DNA of 64,000 nt from positions 558,001 through 622,000 of the forward strand of contig CBDAMZ010000010.1 of the NCBI GenBank assembly GCA_965197375.1, in the 5' to 3' direction. Every line of letters starts with the position of its first letter. Position 1 is the first letter of the stretch. Origin of the DNA: CBDAMZ01 sp965197375 (GTDB lineage Bacteria; Acidobacteriota; Vicinamibacteria; Vicinamibacterales; UBA8438). This document shows positions 18,009-27,064 of the stretch, in pieces. Below the pieces are notes generated by a model. It did not search any database, was not told the origin of the DNA, and worked only from the letters and a program-made list of their open reading frames with translations. The translations under genes and the position numbers were made by a program.

Positions 18009-18502
18009 ACCGCTTAGCTTATCGGCTTTTAATTCGGAGAGGCAAGAACAAGTCGCTTGCAAGGCTCCAGTCCGACTCGACGAGACCACGAGGACAAGAA
18101 GCAGCCTCGATGGCGAACGTCAGATACCGCCTCCGTCTCCCCCATCGCCCAGAAGCGCGTCGCCGAACCGCAAATCACGATCGTGACCGCATATCTGTGG
18201 CTACTGACGATCACGCCGTCGCAGATTCTTGAAACTGGTGCTCGGGCTGCTGTGTGCTACGGAAATGATGCTCGCCGCCGCTGGCATCTCCGCATGCCAG
18301 CGAACGCTCTCCCCGCTGCCGGCAGCAACGGGAACGACTTACCAGATCACGCCGACCTAGAGCCGCTACGCTGTAGTCACTACCGAATTCGGATTGCCGA
18401 TGGAGCCATGGCGGTCTCACACCGTCTGGCACGCCGCCAGCCATGGACACCACCAATTGTCAGCCGAGGCCGACGCCGCGGCTCGGGCGCCTTCAATCAC
18501 CC
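18009..18502. other. Intergenic region upstream of mrp, no clear gene
   Basis: On the plus strand a frame from TTG 18229 reads like a signal sequence (KLVLGLLCATEMMLAAAGIS), but it meets TAG at 18358-18360 after 43 codons and then reads open into the antisense of the next gene. That is too little to call a gene or a remnant. No RNA gene was noticed. Confidence 0.35.
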
Positions 18503-19138
18503 TCACTGAATTGCGATTCGGACTTCCACGTGGGTTTCTGGTGCATGGGGTGGGGTCACCGAGACCCGCAATCGCGTGCCATGACGGACACCAGGGGGAA
18601 CCTGCAGCTGCAGTTGGTGGCGCAACAACCCAGCACCGGTACCGCGGCAGATGCCACACGTTTCTGGCCACATTGCTCCGCGCCCGCCACAGATCGGACA
18701 GGTGTGACGCACCAAGAAGTCTATAGGCACCCGCGCACCTCGGTCGGCCTGACATGCGGTCAGCTCGACCTCGGTCCTGTGGATCGACCCATCCTCGCCT
18801 CCCTCAACCCCGAAGAACGAGGCGCGCATACGCTCGACGACGTTGGCCATCAATGGAAAGTCGACGGCGATCTCGTCGGGTAGAAGGTCGTCCCGTTCGA
18901 GACAGCCAGTCGCGTTCGGCGTGTTCGTTGTTTCGATGGCACCCCTGAGGGTTGTATCGTACTCACGGCGACGTTCAGAATCACCGAGAGTGTAGTACGC
19001 ACGGCGAATCACTCTAAGCCGGATATCCGCAGCGTCCCCCGCGTCCAGCATTTGGCGCGCGAGCTTCCAGTAGGCCCGGTGAATCTCGCCGGCGTTAGCA
19101 CATCCCGACACGCCAAGGATCCGATAGTAGTCAGACAC
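18503..19138 (-). CDS. DnaJ-like protein with degenerate J domain (no HPD) and short zinc region
   Basis: 211 aa. The N-terminus resembles a J domain (SDYYRILGVSGCANAGEIHR, AYWKLARQMLDAG, then RRAYYTLGDSERRREYD), but the loop that should hold His-Pro-Asp is missing, so it should not stimulate DnaK. A zinc segment follows with only two Cys motifs (HTCPICGGRGAMWPETCGIC), half the usual number, then a DnaJ C-terminal beta segment (LQLQVPPGVRHGTRLRVS). GTG 19138 is supported by TTGACA-18-TATCGT ending 8 nt upstream; a longer frame to 19285 would contain that promoter. Possibly a substrate-binding or regulatory J-like protein. Confidence 0.7.
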   Translation of the reverse strand: MSDYYRILGVSGCANAGEIHRAYWKLARQMLDAGDAADIRLRVIRRAYYTLGDSERRREYDTTLRGAIETTNTPNATGCLERDDLLPDEIAVDFPLMANVVERMRASFFGVEGGEDGSIHRTEVELTACQADRGARVPIDFLVRHTCPICGGRGAMWPETCGICRGTGAGLLRHQLQLQVPPGVRHGTRLRVSVTPPHAPETHVEVRIAIQ

Positions 19139-19146
19139 GGGGCCGT

Positions 19147-19176
19147 ACGATATGGGTGCGCTCAGGTAGTTGTCAA
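19147..19176 (-). promoter_or_regulatory. Promoter TTGACA-18-TATCGT for the DnaJ-like gene
   Basis: On the minus strand a perfect -35 (TTGACA, plus coordinates 19171-19176) lies 18 bp before TATCGT (19147-19152), which ends 8 nt before GTG 19138. The transcript would be leaderless or nearly so. Confidence 0.5.
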
Positions 19177-19562
19177 GGTTGCACACTGGCGCTAGGACCA
19201 CTCCGCTCATGCCAGACACGCAGCCGCTGCATCCAGTAGAGAGCGGCGTTGGCCATCTACCAACAGGGGCGAATACTCCCGGCATTCTCCCGTCGCGTCT
19301 TGTCAGGACCGGACGTGATATCGCGTCGCGAACCCTCAGTGCGTCACCGCAATTACGAACGTAACCACTAAGTTGCCACAGTCACACAAGACACGCTAGA
19401 GGTATGGTGAAACAATGACTCTCGGTGAGCGAAAGCGCACGGCGGTAATTCCGGGTACACTTGAGACTGCGTGGCAGCAGGCTCCGAAATGGAACTGCCC
19501 GGAACGTGATCACTACTTAAAGAGGCCGACGACGAGAACGCGGCACCCTGTGTCCCGCGCCG

Positions 19563-19784
19563 CTAGCGAGCACCCAGAGTCAACAACACCCTGCGCCTCA
19601 GCCCCTCATCAATTCCGCCAAAATCGAGCGTAGCCTCGCACTCGTCACAAAGCAATTCGAGCACGGCGGGTTGGCCTTCCTCTAACAGACCGACTCCAGC
19701 ACCTTCCACTTGCAGCACATGCACCTGCAGGGTCTTGACCTGGAAGTTTCGCTCGTTCCCACAGCTCGGGCACGCCAGTACCAT
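19563..19784 (-). CDS. Small zinc-ribbon protein, unknown function
   Basis: 73 aa from ATG 19784. Two Cys pairs, LACPSCGNERNFQV near the N-terminus and ELLCDECEATLDFGG near residue 50, form a plausible zinc ribbon with a beta-rich spacer (VHVLQVEGAGVGLL). An ATG at 19835 would add 17 basic residues without likeness to the rest. No known family recognised. It is isolated, with over 400 bp on each side to the nearest confident genes. Confidence 0.5.
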   Translation of the reverse strand: MVLACPSCGNERNFQVKTLQVHVLQVEGAGVGLLEEGQPAVLELLCDECEATLDFGGIDEGLRRRVLLTLGAR

Positions 19785-20263
19785 CCGTTCCGGATCTTCC
19801 TCTCTCTGCTTTCGCCGAACCCGCCGATCGTGCAATTGTATGGGATGGCGCGCGCGCTGAGCAACCGGCTCCCGGCTCGGTAGCAGCAGTGGTTTCAGTA
19901 GTCCATCTCATCATCACAGCGACGCATCCAAGGCTTGCTAATGGAAATCGCATCAAGCCATTGTAAGACGAAAGGATGAAGCATGCTTGGAGTATTCGAT
20001 CCCGCTGGTGGATGACCAGCGCAGCCCCTGGCGTGATGCATCGGCGGTCGAATGCCACCGTATTGATGAAAGCTAGCACTAAGCGAGCGCGGCTGGTGTA
20101 CGATCGCGTGGCACCATCGTCCCGGGGAGCACCAACAGCACGAATAGGGCGCTGGTCCCCGTCGTCGCGTTGGGGGACATAGCGTGCTGTATCAACGCCT
20201 CAATTTTCCAGGCGCTCCTCGTGTTGATAATGTCTGATTCAGTGATGATCGGGGCTAATCAAG
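19785..20263. other. Intergenic region, no confident gene
   Basis: Only short frames. On the minus strand a 33-codon frame whose middle (TSALFVLLVLPGTMV) is hydrophobic occurs near 20080-20180, but nothing else supports it. No tRNA or terminator was noticed. Confidence 0.3.
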
Positions 20264-20461
20264 ATGAACGTGGCTGACACAAACTACCAGATCCACAGTG
20301 AGTCTCGGGCAGGGCACTGGGTGGCGTGGGCAGTGTCAGGCGGTGAGGCGACACCGGCTGGCGGGGTCGTTCTCGTCGGTCAGACCCAACAGGAAGCCGA
20401 GGCCAACGCGCAGCGCTGGGTGGAACACCTGACTCGCGATCCAGCGATGCTTCGAACTTAG
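20264..20461 (+). CDS. Small conserved-looking protein, unknown function
   Basis: 65 aa, starting MNVADTNYQIHSESRAGHWV and continuing with a beta-hairpin-like GGVVLVGQTQQEAEANAQRW. The pattern (short antiparallel strands, then an amphipathic helix) resembles HicB-type or other small alpha/beta proteins, but no toxin gene is adjacent. Composition is clearly protein-like. It is convergent with the helicase gene cluster. Confidence 0.5.
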   Translation: MNVADTNYQIHSESRAGHWVAWAVSGGEATPAGGVVLVGQTQQEAEANAQRWVEHLTRDPAMLRT

Positions 20462-20469
20462 CGTAGCCG

Positions 20470-20718
20470 TCAGGTGGCACCTTTCCTCTCCTCGCTCGCC
20501 CAGAAATCTGCCGAGCTGCCAAGATCCAGAACGTAGCCCGTTCGGTGGTGGGGTGCCGGGTAATGCAGGCCTTTCGCCTCCAGCGCAATGAGATCCGACA
20601 GCGAGTGTCGGCACCCGATAATCGGTAGCCACACAGCCGCGAACACTTGTGGGGTGCGCAGTGCCGTGAAAATCGAATCACACCCGCTGCGCTGGCTCTG
20701 GTACAGAACGGCAGACAC
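20470..20718 (-). CDS. Possible small protein overlapping the end of addA
   Basis: 82 aa from GTG 20718, in another frame than addA and overlapping its last 41 bp. The sequence (for example QVFAAVWLPIIGCRHSLSDL and RTGYVLDLGSSADFW) has a natural amino-acid mix rather than the Arg-rich mix of shadow frames. It could be a separate gene or an addA tail displaced by a frameshift. No family recognised; low confidence. Confidence 0.22.
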   Translation of the reverse strand: MSAVLYQSQRSGCDSIFTALRTPQVFAAVWLPIIGCRHSLSDLIALEAKGLHYPAPHHRTGYVLDLGSSADFWASEERKGAT

Positions 20719-23479
20719 GGAAGGCGTGCATCTGTCCGCTTGGGCCGACCCACTCGACTCGCTGCCCCGGCGGCGTTCGGGACGCCCGCTGAAACACAGG
20801 TGTGAAGGCCGCCGGTAGCACCTCGCCGAGGCCGCCGCGATTGAGTTGGAGGCCGTCTTCGGCCAGCACCACGGAAAGATAGAGGCGGTCGCGCGCACGA
20901 GTGGTGGCGACGTACAGCAACCGCTTGCTTTCTTCGAGGTCGCACTGGCGCTCGTCCTCGTCAGCCGCCGTGCGAAGTGGCCACACAGACACCGACGGCC
21001 GTCCATCGCCGGCACTGGTTACGACGCGTATGGCTGGCGTCTCGGTTCCAGTTCCACGGCCAAGGTCAACGAGGAAGACCACCGGGAACTCAAGCCCCTT
21101 CGCAGCGTGGACCGTCAGCAGGTTGACGGCATCAAACGCATCGACGATAGCGTTCGAGACGTCGCCAGAAAGGTGATCGATGTGATCGGAGACGCGCGCC
21201 ATCGTGGCGTAACCGCGGTTCCGTACCCGGCGTACCAGGCTTCGAATTTTCTTCATGTTCTCATGTGCCTGGACTGCCTGCCCCCCACGGAGCTCAAAGG
21301 CATACACAGATTCCGACAACACGCGGTCGAGCAGCTCGGCCGGCGTTAGACGATCGACGAGCGCCACCCAGCTTGGCACGCTGACACGCGCTTGCTCCAA
21401 AACGCGACGATCATCGTCGTCCAGCGATGCCAGACCAGGTGGTGGCACCGGATCGATGAGGGCATCAGCGAGGTGCCCAGCCAGCTGCGCCAGTGCGGGG
21501 TCCGATAAGCCCAAGAGGCGGGAGCGCAACAGCGCGGCCGCACGTAATTCCGAGCGCGGGTTAGCGAGAAACCGAAGGAGTGCGCGAATATCCTTAATCT
21601 CATCGGCGTCAAAAAAACCGAGGCCCTCGTACACGCAGGCTGGGACGGAACGTCGCTCAAGGGCTCGTTCGAACTCACGATGACTTTCTCGTGATCGGAA
21701 GAGGATCGCCAGGTCGCTCGGTCGGAGCGATCGCTCGAGCCCGGTCTGCTGGTCTCGAACCGTACCACTATCGAGCAACCGGACGATCTCCGCCGCAACT
21801 TCCTCGGCACAGCGATCGATGTCAGGAGCCACCACGACCCCGAGCCTCTCGTCATCATCGGTCGAACCGTTGGCTGGCAGCGGCGGAATTACGGGAAACC
21901 GGTCCTGTGCGTCGAACTGAAAGGCGTCCCGGCGGTGGGGGGCTTTGTCCACTGCAACAAACAGATCGTTGACGAAGCTGAGCAACTCCCGCACAGCTCG
22001 AAAGCTATGTGAGATGGATTGCCGCACGTCCCGACGGTCGACGCCAGCGTCGGCAACGCGTAACGCCGAGACCTCTTCCGCCGCGTCCCGCATTACCGAC
22101 ACATCCGCGTCCCGAAACCGGTAGATCGATTGCTTCCGATCGCCAACGATGAAGAGCGTCGGCGGAAGGGAAGCTTCGTGCGTCAAGCCGCTACCTTCGC
22201 CCCAGGACTGCACTAGCAACAACACCAGTTCCCATTGCGCTCGACTCGTATCCTGAAACTCGTCGACCAACACGTGGTGGTAGCGCGACTCCAGGCGATA
22301 CCTCGAGCGAGAGAATTCATCCATCTGTCGAAGTAGAGACACGGCTCGCTCGAGAACATCAGTGAAATCGAGCAAGGCTCGAGACTCGAGTTGACGTCTG
22401 TATTCCGAAACGGCAATCCCAAAAACGCGCTGAACGCCCCTCACAAGCGCCACATTGAGGTCCCGGTCGAACGTCCGCAACACGTCGTGAACGACGGGAG
22501 CCAAGGCGACGGCCGCATCGCGGTAGAGCCGGTTCGCCGCTGTTCCTTGCCTGAGCCGGCCGACGACGAAATTTTTACGCGGAGTCCCTTTCTGCGTTAA
22601 GAAGTACGCGCGTAGCCGATCCAGGACGGCGCGCAGTCGAGCCGGTTTGATCGCCGCGAGCTGACCCAGGTTGGCAAGGTCCCTGGCCATCAGCGCGAAA
22701 CGCGGGTCTTCAATCGGTCCGTCAGCGATCAGCCGCTCGAGGGCGCGGGGCATTCCACCAAGCCGATCGACGAGCCGGGCCACGGCGCGCCGGCACGTCT
22801 CGTCAGCCATCAATTCCGGTGGGGCGGAAGCCAGGAACTGTTGCAGGGCACCAGGCACCACAAGCCTCCGACGAAGCAAGTGGGTTAACGCTGTCCGGAT
22901 GCGCCACGGACCGAGCTGCGCGAGGAGCATGGCGATATTGGGGTCCTCGTCAGCGATATCACTCGCGACCGCCAATGCGTGCTCGCCCGCTTCCTCGATG
23001 ATCTGAGGGATCTCGGTTTCATCGGCCAACCCGAAGCCGGGATCCAGATCGGCCTCGAGCGGGAACTCACGTAGCAGCGCAAGACAGAACGCGTCGACGG
23101 TGCTGACGGTGACCTCTCCCAGGCGGTCACGCAGATCGGTCCAGCACGATCGACCCGCCGCGGAGCGATCGGTCTCCGTCCGCAGCTGCCGTAGAATCCG
23201 CGCCCGCATCTCCGCCGCGGCCTGACGCGTGAACGTCACCGCGAGAATGTTGGTCGGATCAACTCCGGCCCGAAGGAGACTGAGGTACCGAGCAACCAGC
23301 ACCGAGGTTTTCCCTGTGCCGGCAGATGCCTCCAACACGACGTGGTTGGTGGGATCAATGGCAACACGACGTGCCGCAACGTCGCTCGGATCGACCGGCC
23401 GGGCGACGGCCCCCTGGCCGTCGTCGTGCTCATGGCCCTCCTGAAACAGCGGCAGCGCCACGTTACTTGTCTCCGACAT
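20678..23479 (-). CDS. addA: AddA-type UvrD/Rep-family helicase (RecB-like)
   Basis: 933 aa superfamily 1A DNA helicase acting with the downstream-overlapping AddB in double-strand break repair. Motifs: LEASAGTGKTSVLVARY (Walker A), NILAVTFTRQAAAEMRARIL, VDAFCLALLREFP, HVLVDEFQDTSRAQWE (Walker B), FIVGDRKQSIYRFRDADVS, VNLLTVHAAKGLEFPVVFL and KRLLYVATTRARDRLYL. There is no C-terminal nuclease domain, unlike full RecB or Bacillus AddA; in this variant only AddB carries one. ATG 23479 overlaps the end of addB by 17 bp, so the two are translationally coupled. Confidence 0.9.
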   Translation of the reverse strand: MSETSNVALPLFQEGHEHDDGQGAVARPVDPSDVAARRVAIDPTNHVVLEASAGTGKTSVLVARYLSLLRAGVDPTNILAVTFTRQAAAEMRARILRQLRTETDRSAAGRSCWTDLRDRLGEVTVSTVDAFCLALLREFPLEADLDPGFGLADETEIPQIIEEAGEHALAVASDIADEDPNIAMLLAQLGPWRIRTALTHLLRRRLVVPGALQQFLASAPPELMADETCRRAVARLVDRLGGMPRALERLIADGPIEDPRFALMARDLANLGQLAAIKPARLRAVLDRLRAYFLTQKGTPRKNFVVGRLRQGTAANRLYRDAAVALAPVVHDVLRTFDRDLNVALVRGVQRVFGIAVSEYRRQLESRALLDFTDVLERAVSLLRQMDEFSRSRYRLESRYHHVLVDEFQDTSRAQWELVLLLVQSWGEGSGLTHEASLPPTLFIVGDRKQSIYRFRDADVSVMRDAAEEVSALRVADAGVDRRDVRQSISHSFRAVRELLSFVNDLFVAVDKAPHRRDAFQFDAQDRFPVIPPLPANGSTDDDERLGVVVAPDIDRCAEEVAAEIVRLLDSGTVRDQQTGLERSLRPSDLAILFRSRESHREFERALERRSVPACVYEGLGFFDADEIKDIRALLRFLANPRSELRAAALLRSRLLGLSDPALAQLAGHLADALIDPVPPPGLASLDDDDRRVLEQARVSVPSWVALVDRLTPAELLDRVLSESVYAFELRGGQAVQAHENMKKIRSLVRRVRNRGYATMARVSDHIDHLSGDVSNAIVDAFDAVNLLTVHAAKGLEFPVVFLVDLGRGTGTETPAIRVVTSAGDGRPSVSVWPLRTAADEDERQCDLEESKRLLYVATTRARDRLYLSVVLAEDGLQLNRGGLGEVLPAAFTPVFQRASRTPPGQRVEWVGPSGQMHAFRVCRSVPEPAQRV

Positions 23480-26390
23480 AGTCCTTGCGACAGACCGTGG
23501 GGTACGGACAGAAGCCGCAATGAAAGATCTCCGCTGGCCGTGGCGGATACTCACCACGCTCAATGGACTCGACGACATCGATCAAACGCTCGTCACCATC
23601 GGCCATCACCTGCTTGATGTCGCGACCTGGTACTGGCACCCTTAAGCGCTCGTGCCCGAAAGCTAGGTACGCGGCGTGGGCGGCACGCCAGCGGCGATCG
23701 TGCCGACCGGTCAACTGTTGCTCAACGCACCGCGCGTAAACGGGGAGTTGTAGCGAACGACCACCCGGCGGCGGCCGATTAGCTTTGTAGTCGATCACGC
23801 GGAACGTTCCATCGGCGTGGAGGTCGACGCGGTCGACTGTCCCTCTGAGCGCGACTCGACGGCGGCGATCCGAGGTGCCGAACTCAAATTCCCCGTCGAG
23901 GCGATATTCGAACAATCGCTCCACAACCTCGGCTGGATCTTCGATGCCCGTCGCAAACAAACGCTCTGCGAGACCGGGGGCCGCGGCCGAACCAAGTAAC
24001 CACGTGCGCGCCACCGCTCGATCTGACGCGGTCAGCCGAGACAGAGCTTCCTCCGCGACTGCCCGAAAGCGCTCCAGGGCGGCGTCGAGGTTAATCAGGG
24101 TAATGGCGCCTTCGCCGGCCGCCTGCCAGTCACTAAAGAACGCTTCGAACACGCTGTGGAGTAAGAGACCGCGCTCCCTGGAGCTCAGCGTCCGTTCGTC
24201 CTCGCGTTCTTCCTCGAGCGCGAGGACACTCCGTGCAAAATACTTAAACGGGCACTCAAGATACCGCTCGAGTGCGCTGACCGCATACCGCCCACCGGAT
24301 CGCGGACCCACGCTGCCGTGAAATCGGTGTTCGTCACCCGGGCGACGCGCCTGTCTCAGCGTACGCCACGCCACACGCTGGCCAGACAAAACGGCCGCAG
24401 GCACCAACGGTTCCTCCAACCGCACATCGTCGATGCTCGCGTACTCACCTGGCGCGCCGGCCTCTCGAGTGACCTCAAGGCCGACCTCGGCGACCTCCTC
24501 GAGCAGGTTCGACGGCGTGACGGCCGAATCATCTTCCAGCTCGAGCAGGTTCGACGGCGTGACGGCCGAATCATCTTCCAGCGTGAAGGTCGAGAGCATG
24601 ACCCGCTCACGTGCAAGCGTCAGGAGATCTCGGAACACCGCCCGAGCAGCGCGGAGACGATCGCGCTCTCGGGGCCAACCGAGTGGGGCAAGTAACGCCG
24701 GGGGGTAGAAAATGTTCGGGCGGGGACGCTCTGGCCACTCGCCATCGATGAGCCCCACCAGAAATACCTCGTCGAACCGACCATAGGGAGCTGCCTGGAT
24801 GTCGAGCAGCTGGACCCCGCCGCCGTCAGAAAACGGCGTGGCGGTTTGGCTCTCGATCCAACGACGTACCAGAGAGGTGAGGTCGCCCACACTGGTATCG
24901 CCATCGCCGTCGCCTCCGACACAGTCAAAGGTGCCGTGGGCGTGTTCGAGGACGCTCATCGTTGTCCAGATTGCGTTGCGGGTTTGCGTCTCGCGCTCAC
25001 ACAACGGATCGTCGCTGGTCAGGGGCGCCACGTGGCGTTTGAGAAAAGACTGCAGCACGCTCAATAGACGACTGGTGGGTTGGGGGCGCTCGAACGGGCT
25101 GAGTTCATCAGCTAATCTGGCGGCACATTCAACCGCGGGTCTGGCCCGCGCCACCGATCGGCCGCCCTCCTTCACCTCCTCGGCCGCCCACTCAGCCACG
25201 AACCCGTTCAGAACCCCACGGCTGCCAACGTAGCGCCGCTCCTGAAGTGCTCGATCCAACGCGTCGATTGACGTGGGATCCAGCGGTTGTCCGTCACACT
25301 TCCACGAGAAGTGCGGCGAACGGAGTAGCTCAATTGTCGTTCGCCGGCTATATCCGGAACTCACGAACCTGAGAAGGAGATCAACGGCCGCCGCGTACGG
25401 CTCGGTGGCCAAGGGGAGTCCGTCTGGAGCCTCACAGGACACGCCGCATGCCTGAAACAGCTGACGCGCCAGATAGAGGTACGGCAGGGGACGCTGGAAC
25501 ACCACGGCAACCGCGTCGGCCGGCTCACATGGCCCCCCGGGGATAACCGGTGGCGCCCGGCGCCGACGCGCACGCACAACCCCTGTAAGTTCTTCCTCAC
25601 GATCGCGCCAGACGAAATGAAGGCGGTCAAGCGATGCCGGCGCGACGACCACAGGCAGCCGGGCCGAGGAGTCGTCGAGCCGCTCCTCCTCAATCCCGGG
25701 TAGGAGCGCATCGATCCGCTCGCGGAATCCGGCGTCGAGCACCGCGTCAGTCGCGATGACATCAACTGCCGCAAGCCGTGGGAGACGAGCCAGAAGGTCG
25801 AAATCGGCTGGCCAGAGGCCAGCAGGATTCGCCGTCCGATCCGGCACGGTCACCACGACGCGTGTGAAAGGTCGGGCCGCCTCGGCACCGATAGACAAGC
25901 GCCGCAACGAGTGCTCGTCGAGTCGCCCTGCTGCCTCAACACGCCGTTCGTAGGCGCGAAACGCTGCGACGAGAAAGCGTGTCTGGCGGAGCAGCCGCCG
26001 CGCACCTCGGTCGACGTCGACACTCGGCTGCAAATCGTCCGCCACGAGCCGCTCGAAGGCGGCGACCGATGGTCCGTGACGCATAAGCGCGTCGTAAAAG
26101 TCCAGGATGGCCCCGACGAGACCCGGCCTGAGTTTAAAGGGAGGCGAAGCACCCGATGTCACCGCATCGCGTGCCGCCGCACGCGCGATGACCTCACGTT
26201 CGAACACCGACAGCAGCGGCGGCACATGCGCCAAGCGCTTGTGCAGTTCGTGATACCACTCGTCACGGGTCAGTAACTGTGGCAGCACGCACACATGACG
26301 GTCGATCCTCGCCCGGGCATCGGTATCGGCGTAGAGGTGTTCAATGGTTCGCCGGAGCTGCTCCGCCGCCGCTCGCGTCGGGACAAGCAA
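23463..26390 (-). CDS. addB: AddB-type helicase-nuclease subunit (PD-(D/E)XK), main frame
   Basis: 975 codons in the main frame. The N-terminal half is an inactivated-helicase-like domain; the C-terminus (residues ~720-975) is a RecB-like nuclease: VSALERYLECPFKYFARSVL, ALRGTVDRVDLHADG, RVIDYKANRPP with the catalytic D and K, and IFHCGFCPYPTVCRKDY with Cys of a likely iron-sulfur site. The family normally has 35-40 more residues at the start. Those are encoded in another frame at 26389-26508, so the gene looks frameshifted; as annotated the frame begins at an unconvincing TTG. It also holds a 42-bp tandem duplication at 24499-24582. Overlaps addA by 17 bp. Confidence 0.85.
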   Translation of the reverse strand: MLVPTRAAAEQLRRTIEHLYADTDARARIDRHVCVLPQLLTRDEWYHELHKRLAHVPPLLSVFEREVIARAAARDAVTSGASPPFKLRPGLVGAILDFYDALMRHGPSVAAFERLVADDLQPSVDVDRGARRLLRQTRFLVAAFRAYERRVEAAGRLDEHSLRRLSIGAEAARPFTRVVVTVPDRTANPAGLWPADFDLLARLPRLAAVDVIATDAVLDAGFRERIDALLPGIEEERLDDSSARLPVVVAPASLDRLHFVWRDREEELTGVVRARRRRAPPVIPGGPCEPADAVAVVFQRPLPYLYLARQLFQACGVSCEAPDGLPLATEPYAAAVDLLLRFVSSGYSRRTTIELLRSPHFSWKCDGQPLDPTSIDALDRALQERRYVGSRGVLNGFVAEWAAEEVKEGGRSVARARPAVECAARLADELSPFERPQPTSRLLSVLQSFLKRHVAPLTSDDPLCERETQTRNAIWTTMSVLEHAHGTFDCVGGDGDGDTSVGDLTSLVRRWIESQTATPFSDGGGVQLLDIQAAPYGRFDEVFLVGLIDGEWPERPRPNIFYPPALLAPLGWPRERDRLRAARAVFRDLLTLARERVMLSTFTLEDDSAVTPSNLLELEDDSAVTPSNLLEEVAEVGLEVTREAGAPGEYASIDDVRLEEPLVPAAVLSGQRVAWRTLRQARRPGDEHRFHGSVGPRSGGRYAVSALERYLECPFKYFARSVLALEEEREDERTLSSRERGLLLHSVFEAFFSDWQAAGEGAITLINLDAALERFRAVAEEALSRLTASDRAVARTWLLGSAAAPGLAERLFATGIEDPAEVVERLFEYRLDGEFEFGTSDRRRRVALRGTVDRVDLHADGTFRVIDYKANRPPPGGRSLQLPVYARCVEQQLTGRHDRRWRAAHAAYLAFGHERLRVPVPGRDIKQVMADGDERLIDVVESIERGEYPPRPAEIFHCGFCPYPTVCRKDYVGDK
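24499..24582. repeat. Perfect 42-bp tandem duplication within addB
   Basis: Two identical 42-bp copies (24499-24540 and 24541-24582), in frame. The minus-strand product repeats LEDDSAVTPSNLLE twice in a row. Perfect identity at every base means the event is recent or is an assembly artefact. Confidence 0.9.
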
Positions 26391-26508
26391 GCACGGCGCA
26401 GTCGCCTGCTCGGTCCCGGTCGTCAGAGCGCAAGGCGCAGACGATACCGCGTTGGAATATCTGAAGGGTGGAGGCTCGGAGTAGACGCGTGCGACGCGGG
26501 GTGATCAA
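26389..26508 (-). other. addB: Out-of-frame 5' end of addB
   Basis: From TTG 26508 the minus strand reads LITPRRTRLLRASTLQIFQR and then DRAGDCAVL, the kind of sequence that begins this AddB subfamily. At 26385-26392 the tetranucleotide GCTT occurs twice in tandem; with one copy removed the reading would join as DCAVLVPTRAAAEQLRR, in frame with the main part. So the true start is probably TTG 26508, which shares a TTGA overlap with a short upstream frame. Confidence 0.6.
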
Positions 26509-26573
26509 TTCGGTTTCGGGACGCTGAGGGCCCGGCCCAGCTGCTCGGCAGCATGCTCAAACAGCATCAGCAT
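26505..26573 (-). CDS. Possible short leader peptide upstream of addB
   Basis: 22 aa from ATG 26573: MLMLFEHAAEQLGRALSVPK then PN. Its TGA stop overlaps the TTG proposed as the addB start (TTGA), the arrangement used in translational coupling, and a TATAAT box lies 29 bp upstream. Too short to be sure. Confidence 0.22.
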   Translation of the reverse strand: MLMLFEHAAEQLGRALSVPKPN

Positions 26574-26602
26574 CAAGGCTCGATCGAACAACTCGTGCAC
26601 CG

Positions 26603-26608
26603 ATTATA
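26603..26608 (-). promoter_or_regulatory. Candidate -10 (TATAAT) for the addB-addA operon
   Basis: A perfect TATAAT on the minus strand; 18 bp upstream lies TTCGCA, a 4 of 6 match to -35. Transcription would start near 26596 and read through the short frame into addB. Confidence 0.45.
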
Positions 26609-26991
26609 GCTCGGCGAGCGGGACGATGCGAACCAGAGTGGCCGACCGCCGTTCGAGGCCGCTTCCGCAATTTAAAGATACGGCACAGAAATCGGACTGC
26701 AGACTCCGCCGCCACAGTTGCCGAACAAGCTGGCAGAAGTGCCCACAGCACGCGCCACCCGCTGCGAGATGCAAGATAGGCAAGGAATCTCCATGCGCCG
26801 TACATCTCCAGCGTAGCGGGGGCCTACCGAACGTCAAGGCCTGGTGCACCTTGACAGTGCGTTGTGGAAACGTGGTGGGAAAAGTGTGAAACTCCTGTGG
26901 ATATCAAAACAACGAATATTGTTTTTCATCGTCGCCAAAAGTAATTCGCGCATGCAGCTACTGTTGATCCCGTTTTCGCGTCGGCCTTCGC
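26609..26991. other. Intergenic region between the addBA operon and the 27065 gene
   Basis: Short minus-strand frames here are Cys/Arg-rich and unconvincing. Around 26880-26960 the DNA is unusually A+T rich for this window, fitting a promoter region for the plus-strand gene. No RNA gene recognised. Confidence 0.35.
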
Positions 26992-27019
26992 TTGACGACG
27001 GAGACCAGACGAATACAAT
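26992..27019 (+). promoter_or_regulatory. Promoter TTGACG-16-TACAAT
   Basis: TTGACG at 26992-26997 and TACAAT at 27014-27019, each 5 of 6 to consensus, 16 bp apart. Faces the small gene at 27065, with an expected leader of about 40 nt. Confidence 0.55.
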
Positions 27020-27064
27020 GCCGCGGTCCCTTGGCGCACCCCATTCTTCACCGACGTCGACACC

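Noticed and set aside
18229..18502. Signal-peptide-like frame with a TAG at 18358 and open reading beyond
   Set aside because: Only 43 codons before the stop, no recognisable domain after it, and the later part is antisense to the DnaJ-like gene.
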